Part shown: positions 52,755-60,493 of the stretch, one piece after another
Layout: every line of letters starts with the position of its first letter
Numbering within the stretch: position 1 is the stretch's first letter
Source: an uncultured Veillonella sp.
GTDB lineage: Bacteria > Bacillota > Negativicutes > Veillonellales > Veillonellaceae
Length of the DNA: 64,000 nucleotides
NCBI GenBank assembly: GCA_902478055.1
Contig: CABSJL010000002.1
Location: 62,001-126,000 of the forward strand
Direction of reading: 5' to 3'
The notes under the pieces: generated by a model
The model's input: only the letters and a program-made list of their open reading frames with translations
Told to the model about the DNA's origin: nothing
The model's database searches: none
Position numbers and translations under genes: made by a program

Positions 52755-53587
52755 TATTCACCTCGTAATAGGCCATCTGCTACGGCCAAGGCACGTTTGT
52801 GCATTTTCACATTATGAACACGCACCATATCAACACCTTGGAATACGCCCGTAATACAAGCAGCTACCGTACCTTCATCACGATCTTCTGGTGGTAAACC
52901 ACCCAACATGGAACCGATGAAACGCTTGCGGCTAGGAGCAAGTAAAATAGGATACTCATAAGCCGTTAACTCACCTAAACGTTGCATAACTTCAATATTT
53001 TGTTCTTCTGTTTTACCAAATCCAATGCCTGGATCAAGCCAAATTTGTTGTGGTGTTACACCAACCTTTAAGGCTTTATCTACAGCAGAGAAGAAGTATG
53101 CCTTCATATCTTCAATGATATCACCATAGTTTGTGTCATTGCTATTGTGCATAATGATTACTGGCACCTTATATTTTGCTGCTACTGCTGCCATATCAGG
53201 GTCATAATGTAATCCCCACACATCATTTAAAATATGGGTCCCTTTAGAAAAAGCATAATCTGCAGTTTTAGCATGGTATGTATCGATAGATACAGGAACT
53301 GTAGATGCATTAAGTACAGGATCTATCAATTGAGATAAGCGTTCAATTTCTTCATCCGCTGTCAACGGTGTACAGCCTGGACGCGTAGATTCAACACCTA
53401 AATCGATAATATCAGCGCCATCTTCAATCATTTGTGTTACATGCGCTGCTGCTGCCTCAGGGGTATTAAATTTACCACCATCAGAGAAAGAGTCAGGCGT
53501 ACCGTTGAGTATCCCCATGATAAGGGTACGATCGCACAAAGATAAACTTTTGCCATCATTCCATGTATAATTTCTACGTTTAAACAT
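52754..53587 (-). CDS. folP: Dihydropteroate synthase
   Basis: Condenses the pterin diphosphate with p-aminobenzoate; the sulfonamide target. TIM-barrel motifs: LIMGILNGTPDSFSDGGKF, IIDLGVESTRPGCTPL, WLDPGIGFGKTEEQN and LAPSRKRFIGSMLG. The open frame begins at a GTG at 53602, but GGAGG sits 8 nt before the ATG at 53587, which is the better start. It overlaps the folE stop by 8 bp. Confidence 0.97.
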   Translation of the reverse strand: MFKRRNYTWNDGKSLSLCDRTLIMGILNGTPDSFSDGGKFNTPEAAAAHVTQMIEDGADIIDLGVESTRPGCTPLTADEEIERLSQLIDPVLNASTVPVSIDTYHAKTADYAFSKGTHILNDVWGLHYDPDMAAVAAKYKVPVIIMHNSNDTNYGDIIEDMKAYFFSAVDKALKVGVTPQQIWLDPGIGFGKTEEQNIEVMQRLGELTAYEYPILLAPSRKRFIGSMLGGLPPEDRDEGTVAACITGVFQGVDMVRVHNVKMHKRALAVADGLLRGE

Positions 53588-54149
53588 TTGCCTGTCCTCC
53601 ACCTAACATTGCTAACGCTTCATCACGTAACGTACCTGTCTCTGCTAGCACGCCACGGCTTTCTAATGTAATCACCTTTGAATCTTGCTGCATAGTTCCT
53701 TTGATGAGCATACATAACTGTGTTGATGTAATGCGCACAAATACACCATGAGCAGATAAATCATTCATAATGGCATCTGCTAATTCCGACGCCAACCGCT
53801 CTTGTAGTTGCGGCCTCCGACTAAGGATATTAACAATATCTTGAAACTTGCTAAGACCTGCCACACAGCCATCCTTCGGTTGATACACAATATCAACGGT
53901 CCCAAAGAATGGTAACAAGTGGTGCTCACACATGGAATAAAACGGAATGCCTGTAACCGCTACAAGCCCCTTGTAATCAGTACTAAATGTTTCACCCCAT
54001 GCAGATTTTGTATCTAGGCCTACGCCACTGAATAATTCACTATATAATTCTGTTACACGACTTGGCGTTTTCTCTAGCTCTGGTGCCTTTGTATCAACAG
54101 ATAAAGCTTCTAAGAATTGCTTTATCCCGTCCTTTGCACGTTGATTCAT
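53580..54149 (-). CDS. folE: GTP cyclohydrolase I-type FolE, with altered active site
   Basis: Normally opens GTP and makes dihydroneopterin triphosphate, first step of folate synthesis. The zinc ligands are present: SMCEHHLLPFFG (Cys/His) and the later Cys in QLCM. But three residues aligned from memory with E. coli FolE differ: His179 is Gln (TQLCMLIKG), Arg139 is Asp (GLSKFQDIV) and Arg185 is Lys. The enzyme may be slower, differ in product or rely on another FolE. The start at 54149 (AGGAGG 4 nt upstream) is preferred to the ATG at 54179. Clustered with folP, folB and folK. Confidence 0.8.
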   Translation of the reverse strand: MNQRAKDGIKQFLEALSVDTKAPELEKTPSRVTELYSELFSGVGLDTKSAWGETFSTDYKGLVAVTGIPFYSMCEHHLLPFFGTVDIVYQPKDGCVAGLSKFQDIVNILSRRPQLQERLASELADAIMNDLSAHGVFVRITSTQLCMLIKGTMQQDSKVITLESRGVLAETGTLRDEALAMLGGGQANV

Positions 54150-54157
54150 CGGTCCTC

Positions 54158-55714
54158 CTAAACGATCTTTGTCGTCCAATCTTCAATATTCCAAATATCC
54201 GTAACCCAATCTTTATAAAATTCAGGTTCATGACTTACCAAAACGATGGTTCCTTTGAACTCACGTAAGGCACGGCTCAACTCTTCCTTCGCATAGATAT
54301 CTAAGTGATTTGTCGGTTCATCTAATACGAGTACATTGTACTTATTCTGCATCAACTTGCACAAGCGAACCTTTGCATTTTCACCACCGGATAAGACGCG
54401 CATTTGAGATGTAATATGCTCGTTAGTAAGGCCACAACGAGCAAGTGCTGCACGTACTTCTGCATTAGTCATTGCTGGATACTCGTTCCAAATATAGTCT
54501 AGAGCAGTTTCAGAATTAGATGGTGTATCTTCTTGAGCAAAATAGCCAATTTGTAAGAAATCACCTTTTACCAACTCACCGCTCACCGGTTTTAATAAAC
54601 CTAAAATTGTTTTCAACAATGTCGTTTTACCTAGACCATTAACACCGCGAATGGCGATTTTTTTATTTCTTTCAATTTGAAAGTCTACAGGTCTAGTCAA
54701 CGGTTCATCATAACCTAACTCCAGACCAAAAGCCTCTACGATAAAACGACTTGGCGTACGACCTTCTTTAAAGCTAAAGGAAGGTTTAATGTACTCTTTT
54801 GGTTTTTCCAAAATTTCCATTTTCTCCAAGCGCTTAGCTCGAGAATTGGCCATGCCACGCGTTGCAACGCGAGCTTTATTACGTTGGATGAAGTCCTCCA
54901 TACGCTCAATCTCTTGTTGTTGACGCTCATAAGCCTTAGCCGCTTGTGCCTTTTTCACTTCGTAAGCAGCTTGGAACTGATGATAATCGCCAGTATAACG
55001 CGTTAAGACCGCTTGCTCGATATGATAAATAACATTAACTACAGAATTTAAGAACTCCATATCATGAGAAATCAGGATAAAAGCATTTTCGTAGTTTTGT
55101 AAATAGTTTTGCAACCATTGAATATGCTCTACATCAAGATAGTTTGTCGGTTCGTCCAATAGCAAAATAGTTGGTTTTTCCAGTAATAGTTTTGTAAGCA
55201 AAACCTTTGTACGTTGACCACCACTGAGCTCTGTAACATCTCGATCGAGCCCAATATCCATAAGACCAAGCCCTGCAGCGGTACGTTCGATAACCGCATC
55301 AATTTCATAGAAGCCACGTTGCTCTAGAATTTCTTGCCATTCTCCAACTTGTTCGAGCAGTTTATTCATCTCATCTTCGGATACATCACCCATGCGATTA
55401 TAAGCGTCATTAATCTTTTGTTCCATCACGAATAAATCATCAAAGGCGCGTTGCAATACGTCGCGGATAGTCATCCCTTTTTCGAGGACTGCATGTTGGT
55501 CCAAGTACCCAACAGTGACTTGGTTGGACCATTCAATTTTACCTTCATCAGGAGGAATTTTACCTGTAATGATATTTAGGAATGTAGACTTGCCTTCGCC
55601 ATTGGCACCAATGAGGCCTACATGTTCGCCTTTTAATAAGCGGAATGATGCATCATCTAAAATTTGTCGCGCTCCAAAACCATGGGTTACATTTGAAACG
55701 GTTAAAACACTCAT
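54158..55714 (-). CDS. ABC-F family ATPase
   Basis: A 518-residue soluble protein with two ABC domains and no membrane part: Walker A GANGEGKSTFLN and GVNGLGKTTLLK, signatures ELSGGQRTK and VLSGGENAK, and a charged linker (about 240-300). ABC-F proteins bind the ribosomal E site and act in translation control or antibiotic protection; the subtype cannot be told. The start is the ATG at 55714 (GGAG 6 nt upstream); an in-frame ATG at 55765 would add 17 residues but lies before the leader hairpin and has no ribosome binding site. Confidence 0.9.
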   Translation of the reverse strand: MSVLTVSNVTHGFGARQILDDASFRLLKGEHVGLIGANGEGKSTFLNIITGKIPPDEGKIEWSNQVTVGYLDQHAVLEKGMTIRDVLQRAFDDLFVMEQKINDAYNRMGDVSEDEMNKLLEQVGEWQEILEQRGFYEIDAVIERTAAGLGLMDIGLDRDVTELSGGQRTKVLLTKLLLEKPTILLLDEPTNYLDVEHIQWLQNYLQNYENAFILISHDMEFLNSVVNVIYHIEQAVLTRYTGDYHQFQAAYEVKKAQAAKAYERQQQEIERMEDFIQRNKARVATRGMANSRAKRLEKMEILEKPKEYIKPSFSFKEGRTPSRFIVEAFGLELGYDEPLTRPVDFQIERNKKIAIRGVNGLGKTTLLKTILGLLKPVSGELVKGDFLQIGYFAQEDTPSNSETALDYIWNEYPAMTNAEVRAALARCGLTNEHITSQMRVLSGGENAKVRLCKLMQNKYNVLVLDEPTNHLDIYAKEELSRALREFKGTIVLVSHEPEFYKDWVTDIWNIEDWTTKIV

Positions 55715-55735
55715 ATCTATCTCCACCGGAATAAA

Positions 55736-55759
55736 AGCCGTCTTGTTGAAGACGGCTTG
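55736..55759 (-). terminator. Terminator-like hairpin in the ABC-F leader
   Basis: A 10-bp perfect stem AAGCCGTCTT/AAGACGGCTT with a 4-nt loop, followed on the minus strand by TTTTATT. It lies between the ABC-F promoter and start codon and also 3' of the M20 gene. Confidence 0.82.
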
Positions 55760-55786
55760 TTTCATACTTACTTAAATATTATATCT

Positions 55787-55815
55787 ATTGTACCTTTTTG
55801 ACCTCTATATGTCAA
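55787..55815 (-). promoter_or_regulatory. Promoter of the ABC-F gene
   Basis: Exact TTGACA (55810-55815) and TACAAT (55787-55792) on the minus strand, spaced 17 bp, overlapping the gap after the M20 amidohydrolase stop. Confidence 0.85.
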
Positions 55816-55825
55816 AAATTGAACA

Positions 55826-56965
55826 TCACTTACACATCGCATAACGCAAGGCTACAACAGCCATAATCTTAGCGCCCTTAATCGCTTGTGCCAATCCATA
55901 GTCAGAACCAGCTGCACAAGTAAACTCTGGCGTATGCGCTTCTAAGCCTAATCCAATCTGTAATGTAGGTTGCGCTGTTGGTACTTCATAGGATACATTC
56001 CCTACATCAGTGCTACCATCTGCTTCATCATCAGGCAAGATACGAGGCGCTTCATCAAACTCAGTCATTACATCTGTAAAGAGATCTAATAACCGTTTAT
56101 CTTGACGCATATCCTTAAAGAGAGGCTCATAGTGATGCATTTCAACTTGAGCACCGTAGGAAACTGCGATCTCCTGAGCTGCCTCTTTAATAGCTGGCAA
56201 AATAATACCTTCTAAATCATCTACTGTACTGCCGCGAACAGTCATACGAATCGTCGCCTTAGAAGTTACCACGTTTGGCGCCGTACCAGCTTCAGTAAAG
56301 ATGGCACCTACAATAGCCCCTTTAGGGAATGTTTTCTTTAACTCTTTGATTCTTTGATATAAATCTACAGCACAATCTAGCGCATTAATACCGGAATCAG
56401 TAAGTGATGCAATATGACAAGACCGTCCGTGGAATGTAACTTCTAAGGGATGTGTTGCTAATGATGTGCCACCCACCTCATTTTCACCGCCTGGATGAAT
56501 GATGAGTGCTGCCTCATAGCCTTTAAATAGGCCTGCCTCCGCCATATATACCTTACCACCAATGGTTTCCTCTGCTGGACATCCAAAGAAGGTCGTTCCC
56601 CATGTTTCTGGTGCACATTGACTAAAAGCAACCGCAGCGCCTAAACTCATCATAGCGATGAGATTATGTCCACAACCATGCCCGAGTTCAGGTAATGCAT
56701 CATACTCTCCTAAAAAGGCCATTTTATGATGTGCCTTACAATTATAGTCGCCCCGTAATGCCGTTTGTAACTCTGGCAGATCAGTTAAACCAACTTGAGA
56801 TGAAAAATTATGGTTCTCTAAAAATTGATTAATTACGTTAACTGCTTTATGCTCTTCTAACCCCAATTCTGGATTATCGTGTAAATATAATGAAAGCTTA
56901 CGCAACTCATGTGCCATATCATCTATAATGGCACAAGCTTGCGCTTCTCGTTCTTGTAATGTCAT
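55826..56965 (-). CDS. M20-family metallo-amidohydrolase
   Basis: A 379-residue M20 peptidase/amidohydrolase of the aminoacylase-AbgB-HipO group: metal-binding FLGEYDALPELGHGCGHNLIAMMSLGAA and PAEETIGGKVYMAEAGLFKGYEAALIIHPG, dimerisation domain HIASLTDSGINALDCAVDLYQRI and the last ligand region in HTPEFTCAAGSDY. Substrate is probably an N-acyl amino acid or p-aminobenzoyl-glutamate; not determinable here. It is a single-gene unit ended by the hairpin at 55736-55759. Confidence 0.88.
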   Translation of the reverse strand: MTLQEREAQACAIIDDMAHELRKLSLYLHDNPELGLEEHKAVNVINQFLENHNFSSQVGLTDLPELQTALRGDYNCKAHHKMAFLGEYDALPELGHGCGHNLIAMMSLGAAVAFSQCAPETWGTTFFGCPAEETIGGKVYMAEAGLFKGYEAALIIHPGGENEVGGTSLATHPLEVTFHGRSCHIASLTDSGINALDCAVDLYQRIKELKKTFPKGAIVGAIFTEAGTAPNVVTSKATIRMTVRGSTVDDLEGIILPAIKEAAQEIAVSYGAQVEMHHYEPLFKDMRQDKRLLDLFTDVMTEFDEAPRILPDDEADGSTDVGNVSYEVPTAQPTLQIGLGLEAHTPEFTCAAGSDYGLAQAIKGAKIMAVVALRYAMCK

Positions 56966-57027
56966 AACTCCCCTTTATAATATCTAGTCTATACTGTCTA
57001 TGAAATATTCTATCTATAGTGTTTACT

Positions 57028-57059
57028 ATGTATTCTATTTATTATGTATTCTATCTAAG
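57028..57059. repeat. Short tandem repeat upstream of the M20 gene
   Basis: Two 16-bp copies of ATGTATTCTATYTA plus two bases (57028-57043 and 57044-57059), with a degenerate third copy at 57001-57019. Small and AT-rich; may be chance slippage. Confidence 0.45.
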
Positions 57060-57069
57060 AAGAATCCGT

Positions 57070-58008
57070 CTATTTCGAATAGGTATGAACAATGATAGTG
57101 TTTGAAATATATCTAAAGTTAATCGTTGCACCTAATGGTAGTGTTTGATGCGGCGTTCCATGCCCCGTAGGCACATAGCATACAAAGGGCTCTGGTAATT
57201 CAGGATTCCTATTGTCCTCCATGTAGCGCAGTGCTTTATAGCCTAAATCGTAATCACGTTCATCTTCATCACCTTCACAGTCTGTAAAAGTACCAATAAC
57301 TAAACCTTTTATACGACTCAACAGCCCACTTAAACGCCACTGTTGTAACATGCGATCAAGCTTGTACGGTGCTTCCCCTACATCTTCAATGAATAGTAAG
57401 GTATCCTCCCAAGATTCATCCTCTAAAAAATAAGGCGTTCCTGACAGCATAGATAACATCGTCATATTGCCACCTCGTAAAATTCCTTCCCCTAGCTCAG
57501 TACCAATGGCACCACGCGGTGGTTCAGGTAATGGTTCTATAACTTGTAATTTACCTTCTAAAGCTTCAAACAATGCATCTATATCTGCCTTACGTTCTTC
57601 TTTAAAGTCGACCCCCATCGGCCCGTGATACGTAATAAGTCTACTATATCGATTAATAGCCATGTGAAGAGCCGTGCAGTCACTATACCCGACAAAGGCC
57701 TTACGATATTTACGAATGGCCTTATAATCTAGCAAATCTAGATATCGCATTGTTCCATAACCACCGCGCAAAGCTAGCACCGCATCACATGGTGCGGCGG
57801 TCATCATATATTGAAACTCGTGAGCTTGCTCCTCTGGTGTACCACCATAGAGGCCTTTACGATGTGCACTTTCACCAAAGAGCACATTATAGCCCCTTGC
57901 GTTACAAATGTCTTCTATTCTATGTAAATCTTCATTGCTTGCACTAGCAGGAGCCATAATACCTATGGTCATCCCAGGCGCTAAGCGCTTTGGTTCAATC
58001 CAGTTCAT
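57070..58008 (-). CDS. LD-carboxypeptidase (S66 family)
   Basis: S66 serine peptidases remove the terminal D-Ala of muropeptide tetrapeptides in peptidoglycan recycling; MccF is a relative. The protein (about 312 residues) has IGIMAPASASNEDL, LRGGYGTMRYLDLLD, the nucleophile in GYSDCTALHMAI, the Glu in FIEDVGEAPYKLDRML and the His in GHGTPHQTLPLGA. The start is the ATG at 58008 (GAGGATAT before it), not the GTG at 58041, which lies inside a hairpin. No signal peptide, so cytoplasmic. Confidence 0.9.
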   Translation of the reverse strand: MNWIEPKRLAPGMTIGIMAPASASNEDLHRIEDICNARGYNVLFGESAHRKGLYGGTPEEQAHEFQYMMTAAPCDAVLALRGGYGTMRYLDLLDYKAIRKYRKAFVGYSDCTALHMAINRYSRLITYHGPMGVDFKEERKADIDALFEALEGKLQVIEPLPEPPRGAIGTELGEGILRGGNMTMLSMLSGTPYFLEDESWEDTLLFIEDVGEAPYKLDRMLQQWRLSGLLSRIKGLVIGTFTDCEGDEDERDYDLGYKALRYMEDNRNPELPEPFVCYVPTGHGTPHQTLPLGATINFRYISNTIIVHTYSK

Positions 58009-58028
58009 ATATCCTCGTAAAATATAAC

Positions 58029-58055
58029 AAAAGACGTACACAATGTGTACGTCTT
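58029..58055 (-). terminator. Terminator after oppA and in the LD-carboxypeptidase leader
   Basis: A perfect 11-bp stem AAGACGTACAC/GTGTACGTCTT with a 3-nt loop, followed on the minus strand by TTTTGTTATATTTT. It lies after the oppA stop. Confidence 0.85.
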
Positions 58056-58061
58056 AAGTGT

Positions 58062-58090
58062 ATCTTATTTGTATGCTTTTTTAAAGTCAA
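58062..58090 (-). promoter_or_regulatory. Promoter overlapping the end of oppA
   Basis: Minus-strand TTGACT (58085-58090) and TAAGAT (58062-58067), 17-bp spacer; the -10 box overlaps the oppA stop codon. The start site falls at the first base of the terminator hairpin, upstream of the LD-carboxypeptidase gene. Confidence 0.55.
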
Positions 58091-59666
58091 CAAGGCCCAA
58101 TGTAGTCCAGAAATAATTTTGAATACTTCCGTTTGTTACATATGGTTGTGTTGTAAAGTATAATGGCATTACTAGAGCTTCATCAAAAATCATCTTTTCT
58201 GCTTGATGCATCAATGCATCGCGTTCAGCCCCATTTTGTGTCGTACGAATACGAGCGATTAACTCATTATAGTCTTCACTATGGTACTGACTATCGTTGT
58301 CTTCCGCAGAGAATACTTCTAAGAAGTTTTGTGGATCACTGTAATCCGCAACCCAAGAAGCACGAGCTACTTGGTATTTACCAGCTTCGCGATCAGCTAA
58401 GAATACCTTTGTCTCTTGATTTTGTAAGCGCACATCTGCACCAAATGCATTTACCCATGCATCCTGTACAGCTTCAGCAATCGCTTTATGTAATTCGCTT
58501 GTGTTATACAAAATCGTAATTGGAGGCAATGGATGATTCTTATCATAGCCAGCTTGTTTCAAGATTTCTTTCGCTTGCTCTACATCTTCGTAAACGAGAT
58601 AGCTACCAGCTTCACGGAAGTCTTCACGACCGTTGCTTTCAAGCATACCGTATGGAACAAATGCATAAGCTGCCTCTTTACCGCCACGAACAATATTGTT
58701 AACGATATTAGCACGGTTGATAACCATGGAGAATGCTTTACGTACTTCAGGGTCTGTGAAAGGTTCTGCTTTCACATTAAATACGTAATAATAGTTACCA
58801 AGCATAGGTCCAATATGTAATAGACCAGCCTCTTCTAAGCGTTTTTGATCCGCTACAGGAGGCTCAACAGTCATATCTGCTTCGCCACCTTCAACCAATG
58901 TAAGGCGTGTGCTTTGGGATTCACTAATAGGCCAATTCATCTTCTCTGTTTTTACGGAATCCGCATCCCAATAATTCGGGTTCTTAACGAAGTCCATTTC
59001 CCCATTATGCTTCCAAGATAATAAGCGGTATGGACCATTAGACACAAATGTATCTGCATTAGCAGCCCAGTTTTCATGAGCTTCTACAGCCTTTTGACTT
59101 ACTGGATAGTAACTATGAGATGCTAATAATTTTAAGAAATAAGCTGTTGGATTTTCTAAGGTAACCACCAATGTATCATCATCGATGGCCTTAACACCAA
59201 CGTCTTCAGCTTTGGCATCACCATTATTAAAGGCTTCGCCATTTTTTAATACATATAACATATATGCATTGTCCGCATGGACTTCAGGGTCTAATACGCG
59301 TTTCCAAGCGTATTCAAAGTCATGAGCCGTCAAAGGCTCTCCATTAGACCATTTTAAATCTGGTCGTAAATGGAAGGTATACTCGCGACCATCATCAGAA
59401 ATATCCCAACTTTTAGCAAGTGCTGCCTCTGGTTCACTTTCATCATTTAAACGAACTAACCCATCAAATAATTGGAGTTGAACCGTAGCCTCCGGAGAGG
59501 TAGTAGACTTTGCTGGATCCAATGTGGATGGTTCCTGCTCAATAACATATCGGATTGTATGCTCATCAATTGGTTGCTCTCCGCGAGGATAACCAAATAC
59601 AAACAAGAGCACACTTACCCCAAGAGCAAGGACCATGAGTTTTAACAAATTTCGTTTATCCATCAT
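58065..59666 (-). CDS. oppA: Peptide ABC transporter substrate-binding protein
   Basis: A 533-residue SBP family 5 protein (Opp/Dpp type): YVIEQEPSTLDPAKSTTSPEA, LFDGLVRLNDESEPEAALAKSW, LRPDLKWSNGEPLTAHDFEYAWKRVLD and VRKAFSMVINRANI. The N-terminus is a hydrophobic segment (about 8-24) without a lipobox, so it is probably anchored or cleaved rather than lipidated. It overlaps the upstream gene by 4 bp (ATGA), putting it in the oppB-C-D-F operon. It is last, and ended by the hairpin at 58029-58055. Confidence 0.93.
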   Translation of the reverse strand: MMDKRNLLKLMVLALGVSVLLFVFGYPRGEQPIDEHTIRYVIEQEPSTLDPAKSTTSPEATVQLQLFDGLVRLNDESEPEAALAKSWDISDDGREYTFHLRPDLKWSNGEPLTAHDFEYAWKRVLDPEVHADNAYMLYVLKNGEAFNNGDAKAEDVGVKAIDDDTLVVTLENPTAYFLKLLASHSYYPVSQKAVEAHENWAANADTFVSNGPYRLLSWKHNGEMDFVKNPNYWDADSVKTEKMNWPISESQSTRLTLVEGGEADMTVEPPVADQKRLEEAGLLHIGPMLGNYYYVFNVKAEPFTDPEVRKAFSMVINRANIVNNIVRGGKEAAYAFVPYGMLESNGREDFREAGSYLVYEDVEQAKEILKQAGYDKNHPLPPITILYNTSELHKAIAEAVQDAWVNAFGADVRLQNQETKVFLADREAGKYQVARASWVADYSDPQNFLEVFSAEDNDSQYHSEDYNELIARIRTTQNGAERDALMHQAEKMIFDEALVMPLYFTTQPYVTNGSIQNYFWTTLGLVDFKKAYK

Positions 59667-60481
59667 GGCAATGCTTCCTCTACAAATTCTTTCATGATAC
59701 GCCCTACTCGAGCGCCTAACTCTTTACCTCGGTCATTATCAATATCGCTCATCAAAAGGATAAAGCAAAAATGACCTCTAAACGTTTCCAATATGCCCCC
59801 ATCATGCTCTACGCGATCAAGGGATCCTGTTTTATGGTGAAAGCGTACATCTTCCCCCCAATAAAACGGCAAAATATCACGGAATTGTTGGCGACCTAAA
59901 ATGTTCCACATTTCTCGGCCATAAAAATCTCTATCACGACATTCAAAAATGTGTTTATAGAGACGAGCTAACGCCATAGCAGTCATACGATTATCACGGC
60001 CTTCGGCGAGAGCTTCAAAGTCCATCATCATGCGATTAAGTTCTATCTCATCTACACCAAGCTGTTCTGCACGAGCATTGATATTTTCCATTCCAAGAAC
60101 TGTAATGAGCAAATTTGTCGCAATATTATCGCTGAGAACCATCATAAGACGGCATAACTCAAGATAGGTAAAGCTATGCTTTGCAACTAATTCTTGTAAA
60201 GCACCACCACCTTCAACACGAGGTGTTCTAGATAGTGGAACTGTGTCATTAAGATCTAACTGTTCAGTACGAGCTAAATGGAACACATACTCCATGATGA
60301 GTACCTTAATCAAACTTGCACTAGAATGTACCGTATCCTCCCCTTTAGAAGCGATAATAATCGGTTCCTCTTCATCGTCAAATTGAAGTACTACATAGGA
60401 TATATTTCCTTTTGGTGCTAATTCTTTAATAACTGTATCGAGTTGATGCTCCAAGGACTTGCCAACAAGTAACTTTTCCAT
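59663..60481 (-). CDS. Class A beta-lactamase-like serine hydrolase in a peptide-transport operon
   Basis: A 272-residue protein with the serine-acylation motifs of the class A beta-lactamase/PBP fold: S56-x-x-K59 (SLIK), SDN at 117-119 and KTG at 217-219. An omega-loop-like segment is ELNRMMMDFEALAEGRDNRMTA. There is no signal peptide, so it would act in the cytoplasm, unlike true beta-lactamases. Placed between oppF and oppA with overlaps of a few bases. It may hydrolyse imported peptides or muropeptides. A related family is annotated only as serine hydrolases. Confidence 0.75.
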   Translation of the reverse strand: MEKLLVGKSLEHQLDTVIKELAPKGNISYVVLQFDDEEEPIIIASKGEDTVHSSASLIKVLIMEYVFHLARTEQLDLNDTVPLSRTPRVEGGGALQELVAKHSFTYLELCRLMMVLSDNIATNLLITVLGMENINARAEQLGVDEIELNRMMMDFEALAEGRDNRMTAMALARLYKHIFECRDRDFYGREMWNILGRQQFRDILPFYWGEDVRFHHKTGSLDRVEHDGGILETFRGHFCFILLMSDIDNDRGKELGARVGRIMKEFVEEALP

Positions 60482-60493
60482 ACTATTCTCCCA

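Noticed and set aside
55715..55765. N-terminal extension of the ABC-F protein from the ATG at 55765
   Set aside because: It has no ribosome binding site and spans the leader hairpin; GGAG precedes the ATG at 55714. Kept in mind as a possible leader reading frame.
57001..57059. CRISPR-like or mobile repeat
   Set aside because: The 16-bp copies have no spacers, are only two to three in number and are AT-rich.
58009..58041. Longer N-terminus for the LD-carboxypeptidase from the GTG at 58041
   Set aside because: The extra codons lie within the terminator hairpin, and GAGGA precedes the ATG at 58008.
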